Part shown: positions 8,456 through 20,352 of the stretch, piece after piece
Numbering within the stretch: position 1 is the stretch's first letter
Layout: each line of letters opens with the position of its first letter
Source: Streptomyces sp. B93
GTDB lineage: Bacteria; Actinomycetota; Actinomycetes; Streptomycetales; Streptomycetaceae
DNA: 64,000 nucleotides
Assembly (NCBI RefSeq): GCF_018070565.1
Contig: NZ_JAGPXL010000006.1
Span: forward strand, 62,001 to 126,000
Direction: 5' to 3'
Program-made: the position numbers and the translations under genes
Notes under the pieces: model-generated
Database searches by the model: none
Seen by the model: only the letters and a program-made list of their open reading frames with translations
What the model was told of the DNA's origin: nothing

Positions 8456-10705
8456 ATGACCTCCCCCACGCTCCCCGGCGACCGCCCCGCCCTCCGTGGC
8501 CTGCTCCCCGTCCTCCTGCTCACGGCGGCGCTCGCGGCGGTCGCCGTCATCGTCGCCGCCGCGCTCGCACCGGACGCCGCACACGGCTTCGTGGCGGCCA
8601 CGGGGACCATGGCGGCCCTGCTGCTCTGCGCCGCCGTCGCCGTCGCCGCGCACGCCAGGCAGTCGGCGCAGGCGGCCCGGCGGCGGCTGGACTCCGTCAC
8701 CCAGGACACCGGCAGACTGCTCCAGGAACGCGCCCGGCTCGCCGAGGAGTCCCACCGGCAGCACGAGCGGCTGACCGGCGAACTGGCCCACGAACGGGCC
8801 AGACTCACCGCCGAACTCGACCGCGAACGGTCGCGCATGACCACCGAACTGGAACAGGAACGGTCCCGGCTGACCGCCGAACTGGACCAGGAACGCACCC
8901 GCCTCACCGAGGCCCTGACCGACCAGCACGACCGCCTCACCACCGAGCACAGCCAGGAGACCGCCCGGCTCACCGCCGAGCACGAGCAGGAGACGTCCCG
9001 CCTCGCCGCCGAGCACGCCCGGGACACCGCCCGCCTCACCGCCGAGAACAAGGCCCTGACCACCCGGCTCACCGAGGAACGCGAACGCCTCGTCGCCGAG
9101 AACGCCCGCCTCACCGCCCGGCTCCGCGAGGCCACCTCCGCACGCGCCGCCGCCCTCGCCGCCACCGCCAACGCCGCCGGACGCATGCAGGCCCTCGCCA
9201 CCAGCATGCTCGCCGACCTGCGCGCCATGGAGGAGAAGCACGCCGACGAGGAAGTCCTCGCCGACCTCCTCCACCTCGACCACCGCACCGCCCAGGCCGG
9301 ACGCCTCGCCGACTCCGTCGCCGTCCTCACCGGCGCCCGCTCCGGCCGCCGCTGGGCCCGCCCCATCGGCATGGAGTCCATCCTGCGCGGCGCCATGGGC
9401 CGCATCGGCGGCTACCAGCGGGTCCGCATCCACTCCACCAGCGACACCGCCGTCGCCGGACACGCCGCCGAAGGCGTCATGCACGCCCTCGCCGAACTCC
9501 TCGACAACGCCGCGAACTTCTCGCCGCCGACCGCCGAGGTCCACGTGTACGTCGAGGAGGTACCGGCCGGGGTCATCATCTCCGTCGAGGACAGCGGGCT
9601 CGTCATGGGCGAGGCCCAGCTGCGCCGCGCCGAGCGCGCGGTCTCCGGGGAGTCCGCCGAGCTGGGCGGCCTCACCGGCACCCGCCTCGGCCTCACCGTC
9701 GTCGGCAGGCTCGCCGTCCGCTACGGCCTGAAGGTCTCCTACCGCCCCTCCGCACGCGGCGGCACGGGCGTGCTGATGCTCGTCCCCCAGGACATCCTCG
9801 CGCCGCGGGACGCCTCCGCGCCCGTGGTCATACCGGGCGCCAGGACGGGCACGGCGGCCAGGGCCCTGTCCGAGGGCGCCAGGGCGGCGACCGGGGAGGC
9901 CAGGGGCGTACCGGCGGGCTCCAGGGCGGCGACCGGCGCCGCGAGGGGCGTATCCGACGACTCCGAGGGCACGTCCGGGGCCACCAGGGCCGTATCCGAC
10001 GGCTCGAAGGCCGCGTCCGGAGCCGCCAAGGCCGTATCCGACGGCTCGAAGGCCGCGTCCGGGACCGCAGGCGCCGTACGCGACGACTCCGAGGCCACGT
10101 CCGGAGCCGCAGGCGCCGTACCCAACGGCTCCAAGGCCACGTCCGGGACCGCAGGCGCCGTACCCGACGGCTCCAAGGCCGCGTCCGGAGCCGCAGGCGC
10201 CGTACCCGAGGGCTCGAAGGCCGCCGAGGCGCCCCTCACCCCCGCCCCGGACCCCGTCGACCCCCTCCCCCGCCGCACCCGGCCCACCCCGGCCCCGCTC
10301 CTCGACGCGGGCGCGGGCGCCGACCCCGACCCGGACCCCACCCTCACCCTCCGCCGGGACGACACCGAACCCGTCCCGACCCACGAGTCGGCGCGGGACG
10401 ACGGCACCGTCCCCTCCCAGGCGCCCCCGCACGCACTCCCCCGCCGCCGCCGCGGCCAGACCCTCGCCGAGGCCGAGCGCAGCCGCGCCCGCGGCGCGGC
10501 CACCCCCGCCCGCCGCGCCGCGCCCACCGCCGAGGAGACCCGGACCCGTACCGCCCGCTTCAGCAGCTTCCGTGAGGCCGTACGCAAGGTGGCGGCCCAT
10601 GAGGAGCAGGCAGCACAGCAGGAAGAACGCGACGGCACCCCCCAGGCCGACGCCGAACCGACCACCCCCGCATCCCCGCACCCGGAAGGCGACACCACCA
10701 CATGA
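8456..10705 (+). CDS. cvnA: CvnA: conservon sensor-kinase-like membrane protein
   Basis: A 749-residue protein, first gene of a conservon. Two membrane segments lie near residues 14-38 and 44-66. Residues about 91-222 are a long coiled coil built of 11-residue repeats (R-L-T-x-E core). LHLDHRTAQ (272-280) corresponds to the dimerisation/His region, followed by a GHKL ATPase: N-box E347-N351, DSG at 379-381, GTRLGL at 408-413. Residues 470-595 are nine 14-residue repeats rich in A, G, S, K, followed by a Pro/Arg-rich tail. Conservon kinases act with CvnB-D as a membrane-bound, heterotrimeric-G-protein-like signalling complex. ATG at 8456 is taken as start; the stop overlaps cvnB (ATGA). Confidence 0.9.
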   Translation: MTSPTLPGDRPALRGLLPVLLLTAALAAVAVIVAAALAPDAAHGFVAATGTMAALLLCAAVAVAAHARQSAQAARRRLDSVTQDTGRLLQERARLAEESHRQHERLTGELAHERARLTAELDRERSRMTTELEQERSRLTAELDQERTRLTEALTDQHDRLTTEHSQETARLTAEHEQETSRLAAEHARDTARLTAENKALTTRLTEERERLVAENARLTARLREATSARAAALAATANAAGRMQALATSMLADLRAMEEKHADEEVLADLLHLDHRTAQAGRLADSVAVLTGARSGRRWARPIGMESILRGAMGRIGGYQRVRIHSTSDTAVAGHAAEGVMHALAELLDNAANFSPPTAEVHVYVEEVPAGVIISVEDSGLVMGEAQLRRAERAVSGESAELGGLTGTRLGLTVVGRLAVRYGLKVSYRPSARGGTGVLMLVPQDILAPRDASAPVVIPGARTGTAARALSEGARAATGEARGVPAGSRAATGAARGVSDDSEGTSGATRAVSDGSKAASGAAKAVSDGSKAASGTAGAVRDDSEATSGAAGAVPNGSKATSGTAGAVPDGSKAASGAAGAVPEGSKAAEAPLTPAPDPVDPLPRRTRPTPAPLLDAGAGADPDPDPTLTLRRDDTEPVPTHESARDDGTVPSQAPPHALPRRRRGQTLAEAERSRARGAATPARRAAPTAEETRTRTARFSSFREAVRKVAAHEEQAAQQEERDGTPQADAEPTTPASPHPEGDTTT
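9863..10240 (+). repeat. nine tandem 42-bp repeats inside cvnA
   Basis: Units begin at 9863, 9905, 9947, 9989, 10031, 10073, 10115, 10157 and 10199. Each encodes a 14-residue repeat of the type AVSDGSKAASGAAG. The six 3'-most units are closest to one another, and the first three are diverged, as expected if the array grew by recent duplication at its 3' side. The period is a multiple of three, so unit gain or loss keeps the frame. Confidence 0.9.
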
Positions 10706-11109
10706 CCGGCACGACCACCGCCGACGAAAAGCTCACCTGGCTGATAGAGGGCCTGCTGGAGCGCACCCCGGGCGCGCGGCACGCGCTCGTGCTCTCCCGC
10801 GACGGCCTGAAACTGTGCCGCACCCCCGAGCTGTCCGCGGACCAGGCCGACCAGCTCGCCGCCATCGCCGCCGGTATCCAGTCGCTGTCGCACGGCGCGT
10901 CGGTGGAGTTCGGCGACGGCAGCGGGGGCGTGCGGTCCGCGATGACCGAGTTCTACGGCGGTGTGCTGTTCATCGTGGAGGCCGGCGACGGCGCCCACCT
11001 CGCCGTCGTCACCACCGAGGACGCCGACACCGGCCTCGTGGGCCACAACATGAGCGAACTGGTCGAGCAGTTGGGCGAGCACCTCACCGCCCCGCCCCGC
11101 AGCTCATGA
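10702..11109 (+). CDS. cvnB: CvnB: Roadblock/LC7 domain protein
   Basis: A 135-residue Roadblock/LC7 protein (LIEGLLERTPGARHALVLSRDG at the N-terminus, then alternating strands and helices). Roadblock proteins regulate small GTPases, and in conservons CvnB joins the CvnA-CvnC-CvnD complex at the membrane. The ATG overlaps the cvnA stop (ATGA), and its own stop overlaps cvnC the same way, so equal translation of the complex is expected. Length and position are typical. Confidence 0.93.
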   Translation: MTGTTTADEKLTWLIEGLLERTPGARHALVLSRDGLKLCRTPELSADQADQLAAIAAGIQSLSHGASVEFGDGSGGVRSAMTEFYGGVLFIVEAGDGAHLAVVTTEDADTGLVGHNMSELVEQLGEHLTAPPRSS

Positions 11110-11453
11110 GCCGCCCCGGCAGGGACGACGCCCCGGACCGGCTGTACACGCTCACCGGCGGACGCACCCGGTCCGGGCCGGGCAACCCCTTCGACCTGGT
11201 GACGCTGGTGGTCGCGGAGTGCGACCCGGTCCCCGGCATGCAGTCCGAGCACACGGCGATCCTGCGGCTGACCGAACGCCCCACGGCGGTCGTGGAGATC
11301 GCGGCCGAACTGAAGCTGCCGGTCAGCATCACCCGCATCCTGCTGGCCGACCTCCAAGCGGCGGGCCGGGTCAGCGCCCGCCACCCCCGCACGGCAGCCG
11401 TACCCGACCCCGACATCCTGGAGCAGGTGCTCGTTGGACTCCGCAACCTCTGA
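11106..11453 (+). CDS. cvnC: CvnC: DUF742 protein
   Basis: A 115-residue DUF742 protein. RLYTLTGGRTR near the N-terminus and a winged-helix-like C-terminal half (VVEIAAELKLPVSITRILLADL) are typical of the family. DUF742 proteins are always the third conservon member and bridge the Roadblock protein and the GTPase. The start ATG at 11106 overlaps the cvnB stop by four bases; the end overlaps cvnD by 20 bases. Confidence 0.93.
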   Translation: MSRPGRDDAPDRLYTLTGGRTRSGPGNPFDLVTLVVAECDPVPGMQSEHTAILRLTERPTAVVEIAAELKLPVSITRILLADLQAAGRVSARHPRTAAVPDPDILEQVLVGLRNL

Positions 11454-12069
11454 CCCGCGTACGCCCTCCGAAGCGCGTACGCCGCTGGGCGCGTCGGCCG
11501 ACAACGGCCTGAAGATCGTGGTCGTGGGCGGCTTCGGCGTCGGCAAGACGACGATGGTCCGCTCGGTCAGCGAGATCCGTCCCCTCAACACCGAGGAGAC
11601 GATGACCCAGGCCGGCGAGTCGGTCGACGACATCAGCGAGGTGCGCGGCAAGACCGCGACCACCGTCGCCTTCGACTTCGGCCGCATCACCCTCGACGCC
11701 CGCAACGTGCTGTACCTGTTCGGCGCGCCCGGCCAGGAACGGTTCTGGTTCCTGTGGGACCGGCTGTTCTCCGGCACCCTCGGCGCGGTCGTCCTCGTCG
11801 ACACCCGGCGCATCGACGACTCCTGGTACGCCATCGACCGGCTGGAGAAGCACGGCACGCCGTTCATCGTGGCCTGCAACGACTTCGGCGGCCCCGACTT
11901 CCCGCCGGAGCAGGTCCGCGAGGCCCTCGACCTCGACCCCGACGTACCCCTGGTGCGGTGCGACGCGCGCTCCCGGGCCTCCAGCAAGCTGGTGCTGATC
12001 ACGCTGGTGGAGCACATCCAGGCCCGGTACGCCGACCCCTCCCGAGCCCCCCGTCAGGAGCTGGTGTGA
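11434..12069 (+). CDS. cvnD: CvnD: conservon ATP/GTP-binding protein
   Basis: A 211-residue small GTPase-like protein. Walker A is GGFGVGKTT (residues 32-40). LFGAPGQERFWFLWD replaces the classical DxxG switch II motif, which is the norm for CvnD. VACNDF stands where NKxD is expected. It should be the nucleotide switch of the signalling complex. Translation starts at TTG 11434, 20 bases before the end of cvnC, and the stop overlaps the next gene (GTGA), so the operon is tightly coupled. Confidence 0.93.
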   Translation: MDSATSDPRTPSEARTPLGASADNGLKIVVVGGFGVGKTTMVRSVSEIRPLNTEETMTQAGESVDDISEVRGKTATTVAFDFGRITLDARNVLYLFGAPGQERFWFLWDRLFSGTLGAVVLVDTRRIDDSWYAIDRLEKHGTPFIVACNDFGGPDFPPEQVREALDLDPDVPLVRCDARSRASSKLVLITLVEHIQARYADPSRAPRQELV

Positions 12070-13297
12070 CCGCGACCCCACCCCCCACTTCCGTCCCCCT
12101 CGACGGCGCCTCCCTCCAGGGCGAACCCGCCCGGGTCTACCGGGAGATGCGCCGCGAGCACGGCAGCGTGGTCCCGGTGCTGCTGGACGGCGACATCCCC
12201 GCCTGGCTGGTGCTCGGCTACCGCGAACTGCACCAGGTCACCGGCGACCCGGTGCTGTTCAGCCGCGACTCCGACCTGTGGAACCAGTGGGACAACATCC
12301 CCGACGACTGGCCGCTGCTGCCGATGATCGGCCGCAAGCAGCCGTCCATCCTCTACACCGTCGGCGAACGCCACCGTCAGCGCGCCGCGATGCTCGGCAA
12401 CGCGCTGGACGCCGTGGACCCCTTCGAACTCAAGGGGTACGCCGAGAAGTTCGCCGACGAACTCATCGACGGCATCTCCCCCAACGGCACCGCCGACATC
12501 ATCGCGGAGTTCGCGATGCTGCTGCCGGTACGCGTGCTGGCCCGGCTCTTCGGCTTCCCCGACGACGCCGGGCCCGGCCTGGTCACCGCCCTCAACGACA
12601 TGATCGACGGCCGGGAGAAGGCCATCGCCGGGCAGACCCACCTGTTCACGTCGATGACGGAACTGGTGGCCGCCCGGCAGGAGACCCCGGCCGACGACGT
12701 GGTGTCCCGGATGCTCGCCGACCCGTCCGGGTTCAGCGCCGAGGAGATCTGCCAGGACCTGATGGTGATGACGGCGGCGGGCCACCAGCCGACCGCCGAC
12801 TGGATCGGCAACTCCCTCCACCTGATGCTCACCGACAGCCGGTTCGCCGCCTCCCTGTTCGGGGGCCGCAACAGCGTCGCCGAGGCCATGAACGAGGTGC
12901 TCTGGGAGGACACCCCGAGCCAGAACATCGCCGGACGATGGGTGTCCCGCGACACCCAGCTCGGCGGGCGCCGCCTGCGCGCGGGCGACCTGGTGCTGCT
13001 CGGCCTCCAGGGCGCCAACTCCGACCCGCAGGTCCGCACCGACGGCTCCACCCTCACCGGCGGCAACAACGCCCACTTCTCCTTCGGCCACGGCGAGCAC
13101 CGCTGCCCGTTCCCGGCCCAGGAGATCGCCGAGGTGATCGCCAGGACCGGCATCGAGGTGCTGCTCGACCGGCTCCCCGACATCGACCTCGCGGTGGACG
13201 CCGACAAGCTGACCCGCCGCCCCTCACCGTGGCTGCGCGGCCTGACCGAACTCCCGGTGACCTTCACACCCACCCCCGCCCTTGGAGGCACACACAG

Positions 13298-13301
<4 letters not shown>
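12066..13301 (+). CDS. Conservon cytochrome P450 lacking the ExxR arginine (CYP157-like)
   Basis: A 411-residue P450-fold protein. The heme-binding loop FSFGHGEHRCPFPAQE carries Cys347, and TAAGHQPTADW (236-246) is the I-helix. In the K-helix, the position of the near-universal ExxR is NEVLW: Glu277 is kept but the arginine is Trp280. Loss of ExxR is known for the Streptomyces CYP157 family, whose members are encoded in conservons next to a CYP154 gene, exactly this arrangement. GTG at 12066 overlaps the cvnD stop. Whether it binds heme normally or hydroxylates anything is unknown; it may be a sensory or partner subunit. Confidence 0.88.
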
Positions 13302-15774
<2,473 letters not shown>

Positions 15775-15800
15775 CGGCGTCCGTGTCCGTACGACGGTGA

Positions 15801-15828
15801 AGGGCGCCCGGAACTTTCCGGGCGCCCT
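15801..15828. terminator. bidirectional terminator after serC
   Basis: AGGGCGCCCGGA pairs perfectly with TCCGGGCGCCCT around a 4-base loop (12-bp stem). It lies between the convergent serC and ABC permease genes and can serve both. Confidence 0.85.
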
Positions 15829-15839
15829 CACTCGTTGAG

Positions 15840-15883
15840 CCGTCAGCGGCTCAGCCTCCGGCAACCGTCAGCGGCTCAGCCTC
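15840..15883. repeat. 19-bp direct repeat of the permease 3' end
   Basis: CCGTCAGCGGCTCAGCCTC occurs at 15840-15858 and 15865-15883. The second copy is the 3' end of the ABC permease gene (stop plus the RLSR codons); the first lies just outside, before the serC terminator. It is a short tandem duplication of the gene tail. Confidence 0.75.
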
Positions 15884-16692
15884 TGGAACCGCCGCACGGC
15901 CAGCGGCAGGAACACCACCGTCAGCAGCACCGGCCACACCCCCGCCATCAGCAGCGCGTGCTGCTCCACCCAGGAGTCCCCGCCCCCGACCGGCGTGCCG
16001 AACAGCTCACGCGTGGCGGCGGCCGTCGACGAGATCGGGTTCCACGCGGCGACCCAGCCCAGCCAGTCCGGCATGAGCTGCGGGGCGACGAAGATGCTGG
16101 AGATCATCGTCAGCGGGAAGGCGACGGCGAACAGCCCGCCGGCCGCCTCCGGATTGGGCACGATCAGCCCCAGCCACACCCCGACCCAGATCAACGCGAA
16201 CCGCAGCCACAGCAGCAGCCCGAACGCGGCGACGAACCCCCACCCGCCGTCCGGCCGCCACCCCATGGCGAACGCGGTCAGCATCATGATCCCCAACTCG
16301 GCGCAGGCCACCAGCAGATCCGTCACGCCCCGCCCGGCGACCACCGCCGACGAGGCCATCGGCATCGAGCGGAACCGGTCGATGACCCCCTTGGTGGCGT
16401 CGTAGACGACGACGGTCGCGGTGTTGATGAACCCGAACGCCATGGTCATCACGAACATCCCCGGCATCAGGAAGTCCTTGTAGTTGCCGCCGCCCGGCAC
16501 CTGCATCGCGCTGCCGAAGACATAGCCGTACAGCAGCACGGACAGGATCGGGAAGCCCAGCTGCCAGGCGATGTTGACGGGCTGGCGCTGGTAGTGGGTG
16601 AGCCCGCGCCGGACGATGTTCCAGCAGTCGGCGAGCATCCAGTACGCCCGCCCCCGGGCGGCCGTCGCATCCCTGAGCTCCACGGTACTCAT
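15868..16692 (-). CDS. ABC-2 type permease (DrrB-like)
   Basis: A 274-residue ABC-2 membrane subunit with six hydrophobic segments (for example [16 protein letters not shown] and [17 protein letters not shown]). This type pairs with DrrA-like ATPases to export drugs such as anthracyclines or other hydrophobic compounds. Its ATG overlaps the ATPase stop by four bases. The gene converges on serC with a shared terminator. Confidence 0.9.
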   Translation of the reverse strand: MSTVELRDATAARGRAYWMLADCWNIVRRGLTHYQRQPVNIAWQLGFPILSVLLYGYVFGSAMQVPGGGNYKDFLMPGMFVMTMAFGFINTATVVVYDATKGVIDRFRSMPMASSAVVAGRGVTDLLVACAELGIMMLTAFAMGWRPDGGWGFVAAFGLLLWLRFALIWVGVWLGLIVPNPEAAGGLFAVAFPLTMISSIFVAPQLMPDWLGWVAAWNPISSTAAATRELFGTPVGGGDSWVEQHALLMAGVWPVLLTVVFLPLAVRRFQRLSR

Positions 16693-17669
16693 ACGGCGGC
16701 CTCCCGCTGCTCCGTGCGATGTCCGGTCAGGCGCAGGAACACGTCGTCGAGGCTGGGCCTGCGCAGCCCCAGGTCCTCGACCCGAACGCCCTCCTCCTGA
16801 AGGGCACGGGCGACCTCGGTGAGGGCGGCCACCCGGTCGGTGACGGAGGCGTGCACCCGCAACTCGGCCTCGTCGGAGTCCGGTTCACCGTCGGAGACCC
16901 GGGCGACCACCTTCACCACGGCCGCGAGGTCGGCACGCTCGGCGGCCACGACCTCGATCCGGTCCCCGCCGATCCGGTTCTTCAGCCCGTCCGGGGTGTC
17001 GTCGGCGATGGCCCGCCCCTGGTCGATGACGGTGATCCGGGAGGCGAGCTTGTCGGCCTCCTCCAGATACTGGGTCGTCAGCAGCACCGTCGTCCCCCGG
17101 GCCACCAGCTCCCGCACGGACTCCCACACCTCCCCCCGGCTCCGCGGATCGAGCCCCGTCGTCGGCTCGTCGAGGAACAGCACGGCGGGGGCGAGGATCA
17201 TCGAGGCGGCCAGGTCGAGCCGCCGCCGCATACCGCCGCTGTACTTGCCGACGCCGCGGTCGGCGGCGTCGGTCAGATCGAACTGCTCCAGCAGTTCCAC
17301 GGCCCGCTGCCGGGCCCGCCTGCCGCCCAGGTGGAACAGCCGCCCGAACATCTCCAGGTTCTGCCGCCCGGTGAGCACCTCGTCGACCGCCGCGTACTGC
17401 CCGGTCAGCCCGATCCGGGCGCGCACCTCGCGGGCCTGCCGCGCCACGTCGAGCCCGGCCACGCGCGCGTGCCCGCCGTCCAGCCTGATCAGCGTGGACA
17501 GGATGCGCACGGCGGTGGTCTTCCCGGCGCCGTTGGGCCCGAGCAGTCCGTGCACGGTCCCCTCACGCACGGCCAGGTCGAAGCCGTCGAGGGCGCGCTT
17601 GTCGCCGTACCGCTTCTCCAGCCCTTCGGCGCGGACGGCGTACCCGCCGCTGCCGCTCATGCCAGTCAT
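16689..17669 (-). CDS. ABC transporter ATP-binding protein (DrrA family)
   Basis: A 326-residue ATPase. Walker A is GPNGAGKTT, the ABC signature is [12 protein letters not shown], Walker B is [12 protein letters not shown], and the H-loop region is TTQYLEEAD, in which Gln stands just before the motif as in DrrA proteins. The C-terminal ~90 residues match the DrrA-type extension. ATG at 17669 follows AAGGGGGA. It energises the permease encoded immediately downstream. Divergent TetR gene and duplicated operators indicate repression of the pair. Confidence 0.93.
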   Translation of the reverse strand: MTGMSGSGGYAVRAEGLEKRYGDKRALDGFDLAVREGTVHGLLGPNGAGKTTAVRILSTLIRLDGGHARVAGLDVARQAREVRARIGLTGQYAAVDEVLTGRQNLEMFGRLFHLGGRRARQRAVELLEQFDLTDAADRGVGKYSGGMRRRLDLAASMILAPAVLFLDEPTTGLDPRSRGEVWESVRELVARGTTVLLTTQYLEEADKLASRITVIDQGRAIADDTPDGLKNRIGGDRIEVVAAERADLAAVVKVVARVSDGEPDSDEAELRVHASVTDRVAALTEVARALQEEGVRVEDLGLRRPSLDDVFLRLTGHRTEQREAAV

Positions 17670-17692
17670 ACGTCCCCCTTCTCTGTAACTGA

Positions 17693-17726
17693 GTACACCG
17701 TACCCGATAGCGCGTACACCGTACCC
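17693..17726. promoter_or_regulatory. two TetR operator candidates, 21 bp apart
   Basis: GTACACCGTACCC occurs at 17693-17705 and again at 17714-17726. Within each, GTAC-ACC-GTAC is an inverted repeat. The 21-bp spacing is two helical turns, so two dimers would bind the same DNA face. The pair lies between the divergent ABC operon and TetR gene, upstream of the TetR -10-like TACACT at 17745-17750. Confidence 0.75.
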
Positions 17727-17756
17727 AATTATTTTCGGCGGACCTACACTGCACCC

Positions 17757-18521
17757 ATGGCGAGCAGCACGGACGAGACCAGCGGCAGCGGCGACATCGG
17801 CCGCACGCTCGAACTGTTGTGGGACACCGGCAAACGCCCCAGCCGCGGCCCCAAACCCGGCCTCACCCTGGAGCGGATCGTCGAGACCGCCGTGGAGATC
17901 GCCGACCGCGACGGCCTGGACGCCGTCTCCATGCGCCGTATCGCCACCGAACTGGGCACCGGCACGATGTCCCTCTACCGCTACGTCCCCGGCAAGGGCG
18001 AACTGCTCGACCTCATGCTGGACCGCGTCCAGCGCCCCTCCGAGAACCCCGCCGACCTGGGCGAGGGCGACTGGCGCTCAGCGCTCGCCGCGCTCGGCCG
18101 CGCCACCCTCGCCCTGTACCGCCGCCACCCCTGGCTGCTCAAGGTCAACCAGTCCCGCCCGATCCTCGGCCCGAGCGCCCTGGACGGCATGGAGAAGATG
18201 CTCTCCCGCATCAAGCCCATGGGCCTCACCGACCCCGAACTGGTCTCCGCGATCATCATGATCGACGCGTACGTCGTCGGCGCCGCGCGCACCCAGGTCT
18301 ACGCGGAGGAGGCGGAACGCACGACGGGCCTGACCACCGCCGAGTTCTTCGAGGCCCAGTGGCCGGTCCTGGAGAAGGTCATGTCGACGGGCCGCTACCC
18401 GCTCCTCGCGGGCCTCGACGAGAACACCTGGGGCCCCGACTTCGACCACTTCGAGTTCGGCCTCCAGCGCATCCTGGACGGCCTGGAGGTACTGGTCAGG
18501 CGCCGCCACGCGAGCGACTAG
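17757..18521 (+). CDS. TetR family transcriptional regulator
   Basis: A 254-residue repressor. The helix-turn-helix lies in residues about 55-80 (DAVSMRRIATELGTGTMSLYRYVPGK), preceded by a basic, proline-rich arm; the C-terminal domain is of the TetR_C type found in actinobacterial drug-pump regulators. It most likely represses the divergent DrrAB-like exporter through the paired sites at 17693-17726 and is relieved by an export substrate. TACACT 12 bases before the ATG suggests a leaderless transcript, so the operator would also control this gene. Confidence 0.92.
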   Translation: MASSTDETSGSGDIGRTLELLWDTGKRPSRGPKPGLTLERIVETAVEIADRDGLDAVSMRRIATELGTGTMSLYRYVPGKGELLDLMLDRVQRPSENPADLGEGDWRSALAALGRATLALYRRHPWLLKVNQSRPILGPSALDGMEKMLSRIKPMGLTDPELVSAIIMIDAYVVGAARTQVYAEEAERTTGLTTAEFFEAQWPVLEKVMSTGRYPLLAGLDENTWGPDFDHFEFGLQRILDGLEVLVRRRHASD

Positions 18522-19509
18522 CCCGCCGCAGCAGAAACACCAGCACCAACACGGCAGCAAAGGCGACAGCGGCCCCCGCCTTCACGCCTTGCCCGTCCCC
18601 GCCGCCGGACCCGGACCCGGAAGCGCCGCCCTCTTCCTCCCCGCCGGACGACGACCCACCGTCCCCCGCCCCCGGCGCGTCCTCGGGCTCCACCCGGCTG
18701 TTCGCCCCCTCGGCCCCGTACATCAGCTTCTTCCCGTCAGCGGTGAAGGTGACGGACTCCCCCTGCCCGAGAAAGGGCACCCCGACCCGCTCCCGCTTCT
18801 TCAGCTTCCCACCGTTCCAGTCATAGGCGATCGACCCGAAGTAACTGCGTACGACGAGGATCTCGCCGTCCGGGGAGAGCGCCGCGTCGGTGGCCTCCAG
18901 GTCGGGCACGGACGCGACGGGCTTGAAGACGTTGCTCCCCGGCGTCGCGGACGCGGACAGCTCAGCGGGCCCTTCATAGAGCCGCGAGCCCTCACTGTCC
19001 TTGTCGACGATGTACACCCGCCCGGTCTTCGGATGCACGACGAGGGACTCGGCGTCCCGGGCCCCGTCGGAGTAGGTGACGACGTACTGCGTGGCCTTGA
19101 CGGTCTGATCCCTCAGCTCGGCAGGCTCAGGCAGCTGATAGATCCAGACGTAAGGCCAGGTGCCGCCGAGATTGTCCCCAATATCCCCGACAAAGATCTG
19201 ATTGCCGGGCCCAATGGAAATGGCCTCGACATCACGGGGCTCACCCACACCGGTGAGGGTGAGCGTGGCAACGGTCTCACCACTGGAACCATCCACGGCA
19301 TACAGATAGGCGCCGTCATCACTGTCGTTGTGGGTCCAGTAGATGCCGGGGTGCTGGCGGGAGGCGGCCAGCCCACTGGACTCGGTGATGCGCGCATCCT
19401 TGATGGTGAAGCCGTCGTCACCGTCGGCGGAGGCGGAGGGCACGGCGACCGCGCAGACGAGGAGGGCGAGCAGGGCGGCCCTCAGCAGGCGGACGAAGGA
19501 TCGGCGCAT
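18496..19509 (-). CDS. Secreted, C-terminally anchored beta-propeller-like protein
   Basis: A 337-residue protein with a signal peptide (MRRSFVRLLRAALLALLVCAVAVPSASA-type, positions 1-28), a repeat-containing extracellular domain (SPDGEILVVRSYFGS, VHPKTGRVYIVDKDS resemble propeller blades), a Gly/Ser/Glu-rich linker (about 275-305), one membrane helix and a basic RRASRSRGG tail. The layout suggests an outer-surface protein tethered to the membrane. It ends inside the TetR gene (26-base convergent overlap). Function unknown. Confidence 0.82.
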   Translation of the reverse strand: MRRSFVRLLRAALLALLVCAVAVPSASADGDDGFTIKDARITESSGLAASRQHPGIYWTHNDSDDGAYLYAVDGSSGETVATLTLTGVGEPRDVEAISIGPGNQIFVGDIGDNLGGTWPYVWIYQLPEPAELRDQTVKATQYVVTYSDGARDAESLVVHPKTGRVYIVDKDSEGSRLYEGPAELSASATPGSNVFKPVASVPDLEATDAALSPDGEILVVRSYFGSIAYDWNGGKLKKRERVGVPFLGQGESVTFTADGKKLMYGAEGANSRVEPEDAPGAGDGGSSSGGEEEGGASGSGSGGGDGQGVKAGAAVAFAAVLVLVFLLRRASRSRGGA

Positions 19510-19597
19510 GCCCCAAGACTGCCACCCCGGGCGACGGTTGACGGAGGGTGGTGGACCTCACGCCCCGCCCACCCCCGCGATCGTCCATCATGAGCGA

Positions 19598-20275
19598 ATG
19601 CTCAGGTTCATGCCCGTAGGCGACTCCATGACCATCGGCAGCACGGGCGAGCACACCTGGCGCTACCGACTGTGGCAACACCTGTGCCGTACGTACGGCG
19701 GCCCCTTCACCCTGGTCGGCCCCCGGGAAACCCTCTACGACAAGGCGGCCGACGCCCCCACGTCCCACGCCTACGCCGACCCCGACTTCCCCCGCGCCCA
19801 CCTCGCGGGCTGGGGCGAGGGCTGGCTGCACATGGCCCCGCTCATCGCCGGTGCGGTACGGAAACACCGGGCGGACGTCCTGCTCGTCTCCCTCGGCCTG
19901 ATCGACCTGGGCTTCTACACCAACGCCGAGCAGACCGCGGACAACGTACGGAACTTCGTGACCGGGGCCAGGCAGGCCAACGCGCACGTGCGGATGGTGG
20001 TGTTGCCGGTGATCCCGAACATCAGGGCGGCGACGGACCCAGCCTTCGCGGAACAGGTCTCCCTCTTCAACGACCTCCTCGCCAAGTCCGTGGCCGACCT
20101 GGACGAACCCGGCTCCCCGATCCTCCTGGCCTCACTCCCGGAGCACTACGACATCCACTCCGACACGTACGACGGCACACACCCCAACACGAACGGCGAA
20201 CACCGGATCGCGGGGGCGTTCGCGGGGGCGCTGTTCCAGGGGTGGGGGGTCGGCGGGGAGTACACGCACTCCTGA
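19598..20275 (+). CDS. SGNH/GDSL hydrolase
   Basis: A 225-residue esterase-family protein. Block I is FMPVGDSMT with the nucleophile Ser at residue 10, and block V is YDGTHPN with the catalytic Asp and His. No signal peptide is seen with the ATG at 19598; ATG at 19610 is an alternative start that would leave only six residues before the serine. SGNH hydrolases cleave acyl or acetyl esters of lipids or sugars. It is divergent from the anchored secreted protein, 88 bases apart. Confidence 0.87.
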   Translation: MLRFMPVGDSMTIGSTGEHTWRYRLWQHLCRTYGGPFTLVGPRETLYDKAADAPTSHAYADPDFPRAHLAGWGEGWLHMAPLIAGAVRKHRADVLLVSLGLIDLGFYTNAEQTADNVRNFVTGARQANAHVRMVVLPVIPNIRAATDPAFAEQVSLFNDLLAKSVADLDEPGSPILLASLPEHYDIHSDTYDGTHPNTNGEHRIAGAFAGALFQGWGVGGEYTHS

Positions 20276-20352
20276 CCGAATCCCGCCGCTTCCTGGTCAC
20301 CGTGCGTATCGTTGTACCGCGCGACTGTACCTGCCCCCACAGGAGCGCCAGG

